Shown: one piece after another, positions 40,669 through 49,149 of the stretch
Layout of the letters: each line of letters opens with the position of its first letter
Numbering within the stretch: position 1 is the first letter of the stretch
Assembly (NCBI RefSeq): GCF_029030725.1
Contig: NZ_CP113162.1
Coordinates: 2,788,501-2,852,500, forward strand
DNA from: [Pseudomonas] carboxydohydrogena
GTDB lineage: Bacteria; Pseudomonadota; Alphaproteobacteria; Rhizobiales; Xanthobacteraceae
Reading direction: 5' to 3'
Length of the DNA stretch: 64,000 nucleotides
Notes under the pieces: generated by a model
Told to the model about the DNA's origin: nothing
Databases searched by the model: none
Seen by the model: only the letters and a program-made list of their open reading frames with translations
Program-made: the position numbers and the translations under genes

Positions 40669-41429
40669 TCGTCACATCGTCCTTGCTGTCGGAACTGCCG
40701 GGGCTGCGCCACGCCTTCTTCACCCGCGAGGGCGGCGTGTCGAAAGGAATTTACGGGAGCCTGAACGGCGGACTCGGCTCGAAGGACGATCCGACCCGCG
40801 TGCATGAGAACCGCCGGCGCATGGCGCAGGCGCTCGATGTCGAGCCGTCGCATTTCCTCACCGTCTATCAGGTGCATTCGCCGGATGTCGCGATCGTCAC
40901 CGCGCCATGGCCGAACGATGAGCGGCCGCATGCCGACGCGCTGGTGACGCGCACGCCGGGGCTCGCCATCGGCATCACCACCGCGGATTGCGGACCGGTG
41001 CTATTCGCCGATCCCAAGGCGCGGGTGATCGGCGCCGCGCATGCCGGATGGAAGGGCGCGCTCAGTGGCGTGGTCGAGGCGACGCTCAAAGCCATGGAAA
41101 CGCTCGGCGCACGCAGGCAAGACATCCGCGCGGCGATCGGCCCGCTCATTCGCCAGCCAAGCTACGAAGTGGGCGCGGAGTTCGTCGAACGCTTCAGCGT
41201 GACCGATGCCGACAACGCACGCTACTTCATCCCCTCGTCCCGGCCCGATCACGCGATGTTCGATCTCGCAGGTTTCATCCGCACACGGCTCGCGCGCGCC
41301 GGGATCGAGGCCCTCGACGACGTCGGCATCGACACCTATGCCGATCCGCGTTTTTTCAGCTACCGCCGGACCACGCATCGCGCCGAGCCCGATTACGGGC
41401 GAAATATCCACGCGCTGGTGCTGGATTAA
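40665..41429 (+). CDS. pgeF: Polyphenol oxidase-family protein (YfiH/PgeF)
   Basis: The 254-residue protein has the copper-oxidase-like fold with conserved FFTREGGVSKGIYGSLNG, VYQVHSPDVAIV, TTADCGPVLFAD and GAAHAGWKGALSGV (metal-binding His and Cys). E. coli YfiH/PgeF corrects misincorporated L-serine in peptidoglycan precursors by editing UDP-MurNAc-L-Ser, and the family has purine nucleoside activity. It is the third gene of an overlapping lgt-midA-pgeF set; the ATGA overlap with midA supports coupled translation. Confidence 0.93.
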   Translation: MIVTSSLLSELPGLRHAFFTREGGVSKGIYGSLNGGLGSKDDPTRVHENRRRMAQALDVEPSHFLTVYQVHSPDVAIVTAPWPNDERPHADALVTRTPGLAIGITTADCGPVLFADPKARVIGAAHAGWKGALSGVVEATLKAMETLGARRQDIRAAIGPLIRQPSYEVGAEFVERFSVTDADNARYFIPSSRPDHAMFDLAGFIRTRLARAGIEALDDVGIDTYADPRFFSYRRTTHRAEPDYGRNIHALVLD

Positions 41430-41578
41430 CCACGCTTCGACGGCCCTCCCTCTGCCCTAGACGTTAATGCATTTTAACGATATCGGTTTGGCCTACGGCG
41501 CGGCAGACGCCGGCAGGGAAGCGATTTGTGACCCCTTCAATCCTGACGATGGCAGCGAGCATGCTGGGCCGGGCGAAA

Positions 41579-42175
41579 ATGCCTCGCCAGAAAAAGGCTT
41601 TCGGCTGGCTGGCGCTTGGCGCCCTGGCGCTGCTGACCGCAGGCTGCACGGCGGAAGGACCCGGCCCGACAGCTTCCTCGCAGGGATTCGGCCCGACCGT
41701 CGCCTTCGAATCCGTCGATGGACCGCCGCCGCAGGTGTTCCAGCGCCTCGTGAAGGTGCTCGAGACCGAGGGGACCACCCGCCATATTTCCGTGGTGTCC
41801 CGCGATGCCAACCCGACCTACCGGGTGCGCAGCTATTACGCGGCCCAGGTCAAGCGCGGCACCCATAACGCCTCCATCGCATGGGTCTGGGATGTCTATG
41901 CCGGCGACCAGAGCCGCGCCGCCCGCCTCAGCGGCACCGAGCCCGCAGGCACCGCCGGAGCCGATGCCTGGGATGCCGCCAGCGATCAGGTTCTGCGCAG
42001 GATCTCTCAGGCCGGCCTCAGCGGGCTGACCAATCTGGTCAATGGCGGCGCTGCGCCGGTCCAATCGGCCCCGCCGGTTCCCGAGACTGCCGGTCCCGCC
42101 GTGGCGGGCCTGCCGGCCGCCGGGACGCCGGAAACTGGCGCTCCCGCCCAGGCATTGGCCTTCAGCGGCCAATAG
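41579..42175 (+). CDS. Putative lipoprotein of unknown function
   Basis: The protein begins with a lipoprotein signal: basic PRQKK, hydrophobic [12 protein letters not shown], then the lipobox LTAGC. That start (ATG 41579, 198 residues) is preferred; ATG 41561 or GTG 41528 would add an untypical n-region. The mature part is globular (to about 140) and ends in a low-complexity Pro/Ala/Gly tail. It lies between pgeF and prs on the same strand. No family recognised. Confidence 0.75.
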   Translation: MPRQKKAFGWLALGALALLTAGCTAEGPGPTASSQGFGPTVAFESVDGPPPQVFQRLVKVLETEGTTRHISVVSRDANPTYRVRSYYAAQVKRGTHNASIAWVWDVYAGDQSRAARLSGTEPAGTAGADAWDAASDQVLRRISQAGLSGLTNLVNGGAAPVQSAPPVPETAGPAVAGLPAAGTPETGAPAQALAFSGQ

Positions 42176-42281
42176 ATTCCGGGATTCAGCGGAAAAAAAC
42201 ACACGTCTTATTGCCAGCGGCGGTATGCGCTTGTTATCACCCCGGCAACTGAAAGAGCCGGGTAAACAGGGGCCTGCCGAT

Positions 42282-43277
42282 ATGCTGACGAGCGTGGGAA
42301 CGAAGACGCGGGACAAGACCTCCGCGTCGGCGAAAAACGGTTCGATCAAGCTCGTCACCGGCAATTCCAACCCGGCGCTGGCTCAGGCCATATCCAGCTA
42401 TCTCGACCTGCCGATGACAAAGGCCGTGGTCCGGCGCTTTGCTGACATGGAAATCTTTGTCGAGATTCAGGAAAACGTCCGTGGCTCGGACGTGTTCGTG
42501 GTGCAGTCCACGTCCTACCCGGCCAACGACCACCTGATGGAACTGCTCATCATCATCGACGCGCTGCGCCGCGCCTCCGCGCGCCGCATCACCGCAGTGA
42601 TCCCGTATTTCGGCTATGCCCGGCAGGACCGGAAAGTCGGCTCGCGCTCGCCGATCTCCGCAAAACTCGTCGCCAACCTGATTACCCATGCCGGGGCCGA
42701 CCGCGTGATGACGCTCGATCTGCACGCCGGACAGATCCAGGGCTTCTTCGATATCCCGACCGATAATCTCTACGCCTCGCCGGTGATGGTGAAGGACATC
42801 CGCGACCGCTTCCAGCTTGAGAACGTGATGGTGGTGTCGCCTGACGTCGGCGGCGTGGTCCGCGCGCGCGGTCTCGCCAAGCGGATCAACGCGCCGCTCT
42901 CGATCATCGACAAGCGCCGCGAGCGCGCCGGCGAATCCGAGGTGATGAACGTGATCGGCGACGTCTCCGGCTATACCTGCGTGCTGGTGGACGACATCGT
43001 GGACTCCGGCGGCACGCTGGTGAACGCGGCCGACGCGCTGCTCGCCAACGGCGCCAAGGACGTTTACGCCTACATCACCCACGGCGTTCTCTCGGGCGGC
43101 GCCGTGGCCCGCATCACCGCCTCGAAGCTCAAGGAACTGGTCATCACCGACTCCATCGAGCCGACAGAAGCCGTACGCAACGCGCCGAACATCCGCTCGC
43201 TTCCGATCGCCACACTGATCGGCGAGGCGATCGACCGCACCGCTTCCGAAGAGTCGGTGTCGAGCCTGTTCGACTGA
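42282..43277 (+). CDS. prs: Ribose-phosphate pyrophosphokinase
   Basis: Prs makes PRPP from ribose-5-phosphate and ATP for nucleotide, histidine and tryptophan synthesis. The 331-residue class I enzyme has the flexible loop [19 protein letters not shown], the Mg-binding [13 protein letters not shown] and the PRPP-binding [14 protein letters not shown]. It has about 15 extra N-terminal residues before [12 protein letters not shown]. The start is ATG 42282, with AGGGG about nine bases upstream. A hairpin CCCGGC/GCCGGG (42241-42262) lies in the leader. Confidence 0.97.
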   Translation: MLTSVGTKTRDKTSASAKNGSIKLVTGNSNPALAQAISSYLDLPMTKAVVRRFADMEIFVEIQENVRGSDVFVVQSTSYPANDHLMELLIIIDALRRASARRITAVIPYFGYARQDRKVGSRSPISAKLVANLITHAGADRVMTLDLHAGQIQGFFDIPTDNLYASPVMVKDIRDRFQLENVMVVSPDVGGVVRARGLAKRINAPLSIIDKRRERAGESEVMNVIGDVSGYTCVLVDDIVDSGGTLVNAADALLANGAKDVYAYITHGVLSGGAVARITASKLKELVITDSIEPTEAVRNAPNIRSLPIATLIGEAIDRTASEESVSSLFD

Positions 43278-43645
43278 ACGGCCGCCCCTCGCAGCCCCTC
43301 CCTTTTCTGCCAATCCGGTTTGCGCGGCCTTCGCCGTGCGCCGCATCGATTCATCCGGACGGCCCCCGGCGGGACTCGCATGACGCGAAATCTTCGCGCC
43401 GGAGTCGCAATCGCCGGTTTGATTCCGGTTTGTTCTCTTTTCGCCTGTTGATGACTTCATTTTTTTCCCGAATGCCTGTGGAACGAGTCTGCGTTCGATT
43501 GCGCCCGAGTCGCAAATCACCGATCAATTCTCGTGCACCTTCGGACGGCCTGAACGACCAAGCCGGTTCGGATTTGTGGCGACGATGATCGTCAAACCGT
43601 TTTGCATCTCGTTCCGCGTGCACCCATCAACAGGATGAAGCCGGC
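43278..43645. other. 368-nt intergenic region with a cluster of GANTC sites
   Basis: No gene is supported here. It contains six GANTC sequences, at 43348, 43373, 43402, 43421, 43485 and 43507, which are targets of the alphaproteobacterial cell-cycle methylase CcrM. It also has a perfect 6-bp hairpin CGCGAA-ATC-TTCGCG (43384-43398) and a T-rich stretch. It forms the upstream region of the YbjN gene. I see no clear terminator for prs. Confidence 0.6.
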
Positions 43646-44146
43646 ATGTCCCTCTTGGACATCTCTCTCGATTCAGCATCCAGCCCGCTCGCGGTCGTCG
43701 AGGAAATCGCGGCCAGCAACGATCTTGCCTTCGAGCGCTCCGGCGAGGACGAAGTCACGATCGTCTACAAGGGCCGCTTCACCGACTATCAGATCTCCTT
43801 CACCTGGATGCCGGAGATCGAGGCCCTGCACGTCGCCTGCGCCTTCGACATGAAGATTCCGGTCGCACGCCGCGCCGAGGTGCAGCGCCTGATCGCAGCC
43901 GCCAACGAGCAGATGTGGGTCGGCCATTTCGATCTCTGGTCGCAGTCGGGCGTGGTGATGCACCGGCAGTCGCTGCTGTTGCCGGGCAACATGAGCGCCT
44001 CGAACGCACAATGCGAGACGATGTTCGAAACCGCCGTGATGGCCTGCGAGCGTTACTTCCCCGCCTTCCAGTTTGTGGTCTGGAGCGGCAAGACCGCAGT
44101 CGAGGCGATGTCGGCGGCGATGTTCGACACCATGGGCGAGGCGTAA
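43646..44146 (+). CDS. YbjN domain-containing protein
   Basis: The 166-residue protein is a YbjN-family protein, with the conserved centre YQISFTWMPEIEALHVACAF, LIAAANEQMWVGHFDLWSQ and the C-terminal FETAVMACERYFPAFQFVVW. The fold resembles type III secretion chaperones; in E. coli YbjN affects motility and stress phenotypes, but the molecular role is unknown. The start ATG 43646 has AGGATGAAG upstream. Confidence 0.9.
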   Translation: MSLLDISLDSASSPLAVVEEIAASNDLAFERSGEDEVTIVYKGRFTDYQISFTWMPEIEALHVACAFDMKIPVARRAEVQRLIAAANEQMWVGHFDLWSQSGVVMHRQSLLLPGNMSASNAQCETMFETAVMACERYFPAFQFVVWSGKTAVEAMSAAMFDTMGEA

Positions 44147-44162
44147 GGGGCTTTGCCGTCAT

Positions 44163-44181
44163 GCCCGGGCTTGACCCGGGC
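44163..44181. repeat. Short palindromic REP-like element
   Basis: GCCCGGG (44163-44169) and CCCGGGC (44175-44181) around CTTGA form a perfect 7-bp hairpin. GTCATGCCCGGGCTTGACCC is the start of a repeat that I know from Bradyrhizobium and related genomes. It lies between the YbjN gene and proC. Confidence 0.6.
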
Positions 44182-44255
44182 ATCCATCGCAAGACAATTT
44201 GCCAGGCGATGATTGCTGCGGCCACGCCCGCAGCAAGTCCTGAAAGGCGGCTTTG

Positions 44256-45080
44256 ATGACCACATCCTCCAATGCACCCGCAAACCTGAACGGCTCCATC
44301 GTGCTTGCGGGCGCGGGCAAGATGGGCGGCGCGATGTTGTCGGGCTGGCTTGCGCAGGGCGTGGCCGCCGACAGGCTCGCGGTGATCGATCCCGCGCCTT
44401 CGGATGACATCACGTCGCTGACCGCGAAGGGCCTGCGCATCAATCCAGCTCAGCCCGGTGACGTCGCCGTGCTGGTGATGGCCGTGAAACCGCAGATGTT
44501 CGCGGACGCGGCACCTCAACTGCGTACGCTCGTGAAGCCGGCCACGCTGGTGATTTCGATCATGGCGGGCATGCCGATCGCCAAGCTCTCGCAGGCCTGC
44601 GGCGGCAAGGTGGTGCGGGCGATGCCGAACACCCCGGCCGCGATCGGACGCGGGATCACCGTCGCGGTTGCCGAAGCAGGCGTCGGCCAACAGCAACGCG
44701 ATATCGCCGATGCGCTGCTGCGCGCCACCGGCAGCGTCGAATGGATCGACGACGAGGCGCTGATGGACGCCGTCACCGCCGTGTCGGGTTCGGGACCGGC
44801 CTATGTCTTCCTGCTCGCCGAAGAGCTTGCCCGCGCCGGCATCGCGGCAGGCCTGTCGCCGGAATTGGCCACGCGGCTTGCACGCGAGACGGTGGCGGGC
44901 TCGGGCGAGTTGCTGCACCGCTCGGAATTGAGCAGCGAGACGCTGCGCAAGAACGTCACTTCGCCCGGCGGCACCACCGCAGCCGCGCTCGAGGTGCTGA
45001 TGGGTCCGGGCGGCTTTCAGCCGCTGCTGACGCGCGCCGTGGCCGCCGCAACAAAACGATCGCGGGAACTGGCGAAGTAA
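44256..45080 (+). CDS. proC: Pyrroline-5-carboxylate reductase
   Basis: ProC reduces pyrroline-5-carboxylate to proline with NAD(P)H, the last step of proline synthesis. The 274-residue protein has the Rossmann motif LAGAGKMGGAMLSGW and the family signature AVSGSGPAYVFLLAEELARA. VRAMPNTPAAIGRGI and SPGGTTAAALEVL are also present. The start is ATG 44256 (TTG 44253 adjoins it). It is convergent with the histidine kinase gene, with a 3-nt gap between stops. Confidence 0.96.
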   Translation: MTTSSNAPANLNGSIVLAGAGKMGGAMLSGWLAQGVAADRLAVIDPAPSDDITSLTAKGLRINPAQPGDVAVLVMAVKPQMFADAAPQLRTLVKPATLVISIMAGMPIAKLSQACGGKVVRAMPNTPAAIGRGITVAVAEAGVGQQQRDIADALLRATGSVEWIDDEALMDAVTAVSGSGPAYVFLLAEELARAGIAAGLSPELATRLARETVAGSGELLHRSELSSETLRKNVTSPGGTTAAALEVLMGPGGFQPLLTRAVAAATKRSRELAK

Positions 45081-45083
45081 CTC

Positions 45084-46472
45084 TTACACCGGCACGCGCA
45101 CCGCTGCGCGCAGGCCGCCGAGCGGGCTGTCGCCCAACGTGATGTCGCCGCCATGGGCGCGGGCGATATCGCGGGCGATGGCAAGGCCGAGGCCGGTGCC
45201 GCCCTCGTCCTGATTGCGCGCATCGTCGAGCCGCAGGAACGGCTTGAACACTTCCTCGCGCAGATGCAGCGGAATGCCGGGGCCGTCATCATCCACCGTC
45301 ACCGTCAGCCAGCGGTCGTCGCGATAGCCTGTGATCGAGATCGTATCGGCGTGGCGCGCCGCATTCGAGACGAGGTTGGCGAGACAGCGCTTGAACGAGG
45401 CCGGGCGCACCGTGACCATCGGATCGCCATCGAAAGTCACGGTCGCCGGATGGCCGTGCCGTTCCGCGTCGCCGCGCAATTCCTCCAGCGCCTGCGCCAT
45501 GTCGGTCGGCGTCGCCTGCTCGCCGCTGTCACCGCGCGCGAAGGCGAGATAATCCTCCAGCATGCCGCTCATCTCGTCGACGTCCTTGCGCATGCCATCG
45601 GCTTCCGTACCGTCGCCGAGCAATGCCAGTTCGAGCTTGAAGCGGGTCAGGATGGTGCGCAGGTCGTGGCTGACGCCCGCGAGCATGGTGGTGCGCTGTT
45701 CGATGCTGCGCTCGACGCGCTCCTTCATCTCCATGAAAGCCTGCGCCGCTCGCCGCACCTCACGCGCGCCACGCGGCCGGAAGTTCGGTGCGTCGCGCCC
45801 TTTGCCGAAGTTCTCGGCGGCGTCGGCCAGATGCAGGATCGGCCTGATCTGGTTGCGCAGGAACAGCACCGCGACAATCAGAAGAATCGACGACGTGCCG
45901 AGCATCCAGAAGATGAAGATCTGCGAGTTCGAGGCATAGGCCGCGCTGCGCTGCGCGTAGACGCGCATCACCGCATCGTCGAGCTTGATGCGAATTTCCA
46001 CGAGGCTGGATCGTCCCACCGTATCGATCCAGAACGGACGGCCGATCTGTCTGCTCAGTTGCAGCGACAGCGCCTGATCGAGCAGCGAGAAGAACGGCTT
46101 CGGGCCCGGCGGCGGCATGTCGTTGGGCGGCAGGAAATCCACCACGAGACCGAGCCGCGTCTGCGCGATGCGCTTGAACTGCACGCGGTCCTTGTCCTGC
46201 GGATAGGTCTTGTAGACATCGATCAGCGCGGAGATATCCTGCACCACCGCCGCCGACAGGCGCCGCGTCACCGTGTTCCAGTGCCGCTCCATGAACACGA
46301 ACGCAACGACGGATTGCAGGATCACCATCGGCACGATGATGATGAGCAGCGCGCGCGCATAAAGTCCCTTCGGCATCAGTTCCTTGAGGCCGCGCGCGAA
46401 CCATTCGTTCAGCGTCGAAAGTCCCCGCAGCAGGGGATGCAGCACTGACTTTACGGATTCGAGAATATTCAT
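45084..46472 (-). CDS. Sensor histidine kinase, EnvZ-like
   Basis: The 462-residue inner-membrane kinase has two membrane helices (around LLIIIVPMVILQSVVAFVF and IFWMLGTSSILLIVAVLFL) with a periplasmic domain of about 140 residues between them, then HAMP. The H-box is AGVSHDLRTILTRFKLEL and the N-box is NLVSNAARHAD. G-boxes VDDDGPGIP and GGTGLGLAIARD are present. The start is ATG 46472 (NILESVKSVLHP). It follows the response regulator with a 16-nt gap, and together with MarR forms a three-gene signalling operon. The signal is unknown. Confidence 0.93.
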   Translation of the reverse strand: MNILESVKSVLHPLLRGLSTLNEWFARGLKELMPKGLYARALLIIIVPMVILQSVVAFVFMERHWNTVTRRLSAAVVQDISALIDVYKTYPQDKDRVQFKRIAQTRLGLVVDFLPPNDMPPPGPKPFFSLLDQALSLQLSRQIGRPFWIDTVGRSSLVEIRIKLDDAVMRVYAQRSAAYASNSQIFIFWMLGTSSILLIVAVLFLRNQIRPILHLADAAENFGKGRDAPNFRPRGAREVRRAAQAFMEMKERVERSIEQRTTMLAGVSHDLRTILTRFKLELALLGDGTEADGMRKDVDEMSGMLEDYLAFARGDSGEQATPTDMAQALEELRGDAERHGHPATVTFDGDPMVTVRPASFKRCLANLVSNAARHADTISITGYRDDRWLTVTVDDDGPGIPLHLREEVFKPFLRLDDARNQDEGGTGLGLAIARDIARAHGGDITLGDSPLGGLRAAVRVPV

Positions 46473-46488
46473 ATGCGGACGACTGGGA

Positions 46489-47214
46489 TCATGGCGAAGC
46501 CACCAAACGGTAGCCGACACCACGCACCGCTTGCAGGAACAAGGGATTGGCGGGATCGCGTTCGATCTTGCGGCGCAGGCGGTTGATCTGGACGTCCACC
46601 GCGCGCTCGTTGCCGTTGGCGCCATTGCCGGTCAGCGCGCCGCGCGGCACGGTTTCGCCCGGCGAGGTCGCGAGGATGCGCAGCATTTCGCGCTCACGGT
46701 CGGTGAGATGGACGACTTCCTCGCCGTTGCGCAGTTCGCCGCGCTCCAGATGATAGACGTAAGGCCCGAACGCAACCGACTCCACCGCCTCCACCGCGGC
46801 CGGCGCCACCCGCTTGAGGATGTTGGCGATGCGCAACAGCAGTTCTCGCGGCTCGAACGGCTTTGCGACATAATCGTCGGCGCCGATCTGCAAGCCTTCG
46901 ATCCGGCTTTCCGCTTCATGCCGCGCGGTCAGCATGATGATCGGCACCTGCGAGGTTTCGCGCAAGCTCCGTGCGAATTCGAAACCGGTCTCGCCCGGCA
47001 TCATCACGTCGAGGATCAGGAGATCGAAATCCAGCCCGGTCAGTTTGGCGCGCGCGGCGGCGGCGCTTTTCGCCGTGGTGACGCGATAGCCTTCATTGCC
47101 GAGGAAGCGCGACAAGAGATCGCGGATGCGGCGGTCGTCATCCACCAGCAGCAGATGCGGCGCCTCGTCGTTGATCGGCTTCAGCCTTTTTGCACCGGCC
47201 GCCGTCTCGCTCAC
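46489..47214 (-). CDS. OmpR-family response regulator
   Basis: The 241-residue protein has a receiver domain with acidic pocket LLLVDDDRRIRD, phospho-acceptor Asp in LLILDVMMPGETG and Lys in DDYVAKPFEPRELL. A winged-helix DNA-binding domain carries DREREMLRILATSPGETV and VDVQINRLRRKIE. The start is GTG 47214, which overlaps the TGA of the MarR gene (GTGA). The order MarR-OmpR recalls petP-petR of Rhodobacter; that link is by gene order and family only. Confidence 0.94.
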   Translation of the reverse strand: MSETAAGAKRLKPINDEAPHLLLVDDDRRIRDLLSRFLGNEGYRVTTAKSAAAARAKLTGLDFDLLILDVMMPGETGFEFARSLRETSQVPIIMLTARHEAESRIEGLQIGADDYVAKPFEPRELLLRIANILKRVAPAAVEAVESVAFGPYVYHLERGELRNGEEVVHLTDREREMLRILATSPGETVPRGALTGNGANGNERAVDVQINRLRRKIERDPANPLFLQAVRGVGYRLVASP

Positions 47215-47750
47215 GATCTCGTCCTCATGTCCGGGCTGGCGCCCTTGAGTATGACCTCAAGCACCTTGTCGGGATCGTCATGGTCGATGAGGCCGAGCAG
47301 GAACTTGCGGACACTGATAGCGCCCTCCGGGCCGAGCTGCGCCAGCGCACGGTCGATGCGCATGGTCTGAAGGCTTGCCAGTTTCACCACCAGCGCTTCG
47401 CCCTTGGCCGTGGCGAAAAGAAGACGCTGCCGACGATCGCTGTCGCCGGCCCGCTGGATGATGTAGCCCTCGTCGAGAAGCTGCTTCAGCACCCGCCCGA
47501 GCGATTGCTTGGTGATGCGCAGAACCTCCAGCAGGTCTGCGACCTTCAGTCCCGGATAGCGCTGGACGAAATGCATCACGCGATGATGCGCGCGGCCGAA
47601 GCCGAATTCCTCCAGCACATGGTCGGCATCGCCGACGAAATCGCGATAGGCGAAGAACAGCAGTTCGACGATGTCCCAGCGCACCTCGGGCGGCAGGGAT
47701 CGGCTGCCCGAAAGCTCGGTTCTGAGGGTTTTCAAATTTATGTCAGCCAT
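47211..47750 (-). CDS. MarR-family transcriptional regulator
   Basis: The 179-residue protein has a winged-helix core with VADLLEVLRITKQSLGRVLK (recognition helix) and IIQRAGDSDRRQRLLFATAK (wing with the DxRxxR motif). MarR dimers bind short palindromes and respond to small ligands. The start is ATG 47750; a much longer open frame upstream is antisense to ilvE and is rejected. A perfect 7-bp inverted repeat overlaps the start codon, suggesting self-repression. First gene of the marR-ompR-kinase operon. Confidence 0.93.
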   Translation of the reverse strand: MADINLKTLRTELSGSRSLPPEVRWDIVELLFFAYRDFVGDADHVLEEFGFGRAHHRVMHFVQRYPGLKVADLLEVLRITKQSLGRVLKQLLDEGYIIQRAGDSDRRQRLLFATAKGEALVVKLASLQTMRIDRALAQLGPEGAISVRKFLLGLIDHDDPDKVLEVILKGASPDMRTRS

Positions 47751-47759
47751 ATTGACATA
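47739..47759 (-). promoter_or_regulatory. Putative MarR-type operator over the marR start codon
   Basis: TATGTCA (47739-47745) and TGACATA (47753-47759) are perfect inverted repeats with a 7-nt spacer. The symmetry extends imperfectly into flanking A/T bases. The marR ATG (47748-47750) lies in the spacer. Binding there would block translation-initiation-region transcription and could also affect divergent ilvE. Confidence 0.5.
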
Positions 47760-47984
47760 TTTTGGTTTTACATTACAAAGCTGGTGCCTTTCACGAAACT
47801 TTCGGAAAAATCCGGGTGTTCCGCGAAAGTCTCGGGAAATGACACGGCGGCAGGCCAATCTAGCGATTGATTGTCCGGCTGCCCGGCGCGAAACATACTG
47901 GACTTCACGGATTTCGCGAAATTGTAACGGCATCCGTGCTGGCCATCCGGAACGATCCGACCGGCGACATTGGGAGACAAAATC

Positions 47985-49097
47985 ATGGGCGTGTCCTTCG
48001 ACAAAATCGATGGCGCGGTCTTGCTGGAATTCGACAAGCAACTCGCAGCGAATCCCACGCCCGCAAACGACCGCATGGCAAAACTCGCCGATCCCGGGTT
48101 TGGCCGCATTTTCACCGATCACATGGCTGTCGTCCGCTACAACCACACGAAGGGCTGGCACGGCGCACGCATCGAATCCCGCGCGAGCTTCGCCCTGGAC
48201 CCCGCGACGGCCGTCCTGCACTACGCCCAGGAGATTTTCGAGGGCCTCAAGGCCTACCGGCGCGCCGATGGCGGCGTGAACCTGTTCCGCCCCGACGCCA
48301 ATGCGCGGCGTTTCTGGAATTCGGCGGAACGCATGGCGATGGCGCCGCTGCCGGAGCACGTGTTCATCGACGCCGTCGAGCATCTGGTGCGCACCGACCG
48401 CGACTGGATTCCGGGCGGCGAAGGCAGCCTCTATCTGCGGCCTTTCATGATCGCCAACGAGATCTTCCTCGGCGTCAAGCCGTCCGCTGAATACATCTTC
48501 GCCGTGATCGCATCGCCGGTCGGCTCCTACTTCAAGGGCGGGCCTGCCCCCGTCTCGATCTGGATCTCGGAGAATTACACGCGCGCGGCTGTCGGCGGCA
48601 CCGGCGCGGTCAAGTGCGGCGGCAATTATGCCGCCAGCCTGCGCGCGCAAGCCGAAGCCATCGAGCATGGCTGCGATCAGGTGGTGTTCCTCGATGCGGT
48701 CCAGCGCCGCTATATCGAAGAACTCGGCGGCATGAACATCTTCTTCGTGTTCGACGACGGCTCGCTGCTGACGCCGCCACTCGGCACCATCCTGCCGGGC
48801 ATCACGCGCGACTCGATTATCACGCTCGCACGGGAAGCCGGGACGCTCGTGCGCGAGGAGCCCTACACCATCGACCAGTGGCGCGCCGATGCCGCCAGCG
48901 GGAAGCTGAAAGAAGCCTTCGCCTGCGGCACGGCGGCGGTGATCTCGCCGATCGGCAAGGTGCATTCGACGAGCGGCGATTTCGCGATCAATGGCGGCAC
49001 GGCCGGTCCGGTCGCGATGGGCCTGCGCAAGCAACTGGTGGATATTCAGTACGGCCGCACGGCGGATGCGCACAACTGGATCAGGAAAGTCTTCTGA
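47985..49097 (+). CDS. ilvE: Branched-chain amino acid aminotransferase
   Basis: IlvE catalyses the last step of Leu, Ile and Val synthesis and the first step of their breakdown. The 370-residue fold-type IV PLP enzyme shows ARIESRASFALDPATAVLHY, EIFEGLKAYRRADGGVNLFR, the PLP lysine in AVKCGGNYAASLRAQAEA and IEELGGMNIFFVF with the cofactor-contact Glu. The start is ATG 47985, with GGGAGA about eight bases upstream; TTG 47970 is also possible. It is divergent from the marR operon and ends in a strong terminator. Confidence 0.95.
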   Translation: MGVSFDKIDGAVLLEFDKQLAANPTPANDRMAKLADPGFGRIFTDHMAVVRYNHTKGWHGARIESRASFALDPATAVLHYAQEIFEGLKAYRRADGGVNLFRPDANARRFWNSAERMAMAPLPEHVFIDAVEHLVRTDRDWIPGGEGSLYLRPFMIANEIFLGVKPSAEYIFAVIASPVGSYFKGGPAPVSIWISENYTRAAVGGTGAVKCGGNYAASLRAQAEAIEHGCDQVVFLDAVQRRYIEELGGMNIFFVFDDGSLLTPPLGTILPGITRDSIITLAREAGTLVREEPYTIDQWRADAASGKLKEAFACGTAAVISPIGKVHSTSGDFAINGGTAGPVAMGLRKQLVDIQYGRTADAHNWIRKVF

Positions 49098-49121
49098 TCC
49101 GCTTCCCTGACGGATTTGAAT

Positions 49122-49149
49122 AACGCCGCAGCCTACGCTGCGGCGTTTT
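49122..49149 (+). terminator. Terminator of ilvE, overlapping the convergent MATE gene end
   Basis: AACGCCGCAGC (49122-49132) and GCTGCGGCGTT (49137-49147) form an 11-bp perfect stem with loop CTAC, followed by TTTT. It ends ilvE. The 3' half of the stem is coding for the last alanines of the MATE gene, and its stop codon lies in the loop. On the minus strand the T-run is poor. Confidence 0.85.

Noticed and set aside
41462-41477. TTAA-N6-TTAAC upstream of the lipoprotein gene as a CtrA box
   Set aside because: The spacer is six rather than seven bases, so it does not fit the consensus.
43351-43623. Minus-strand 90-codon frame in the prs-YbjN gap
   Set aside because: Highly basic composition, no ribosome binding site, no family; better explained as non-coding DNA.
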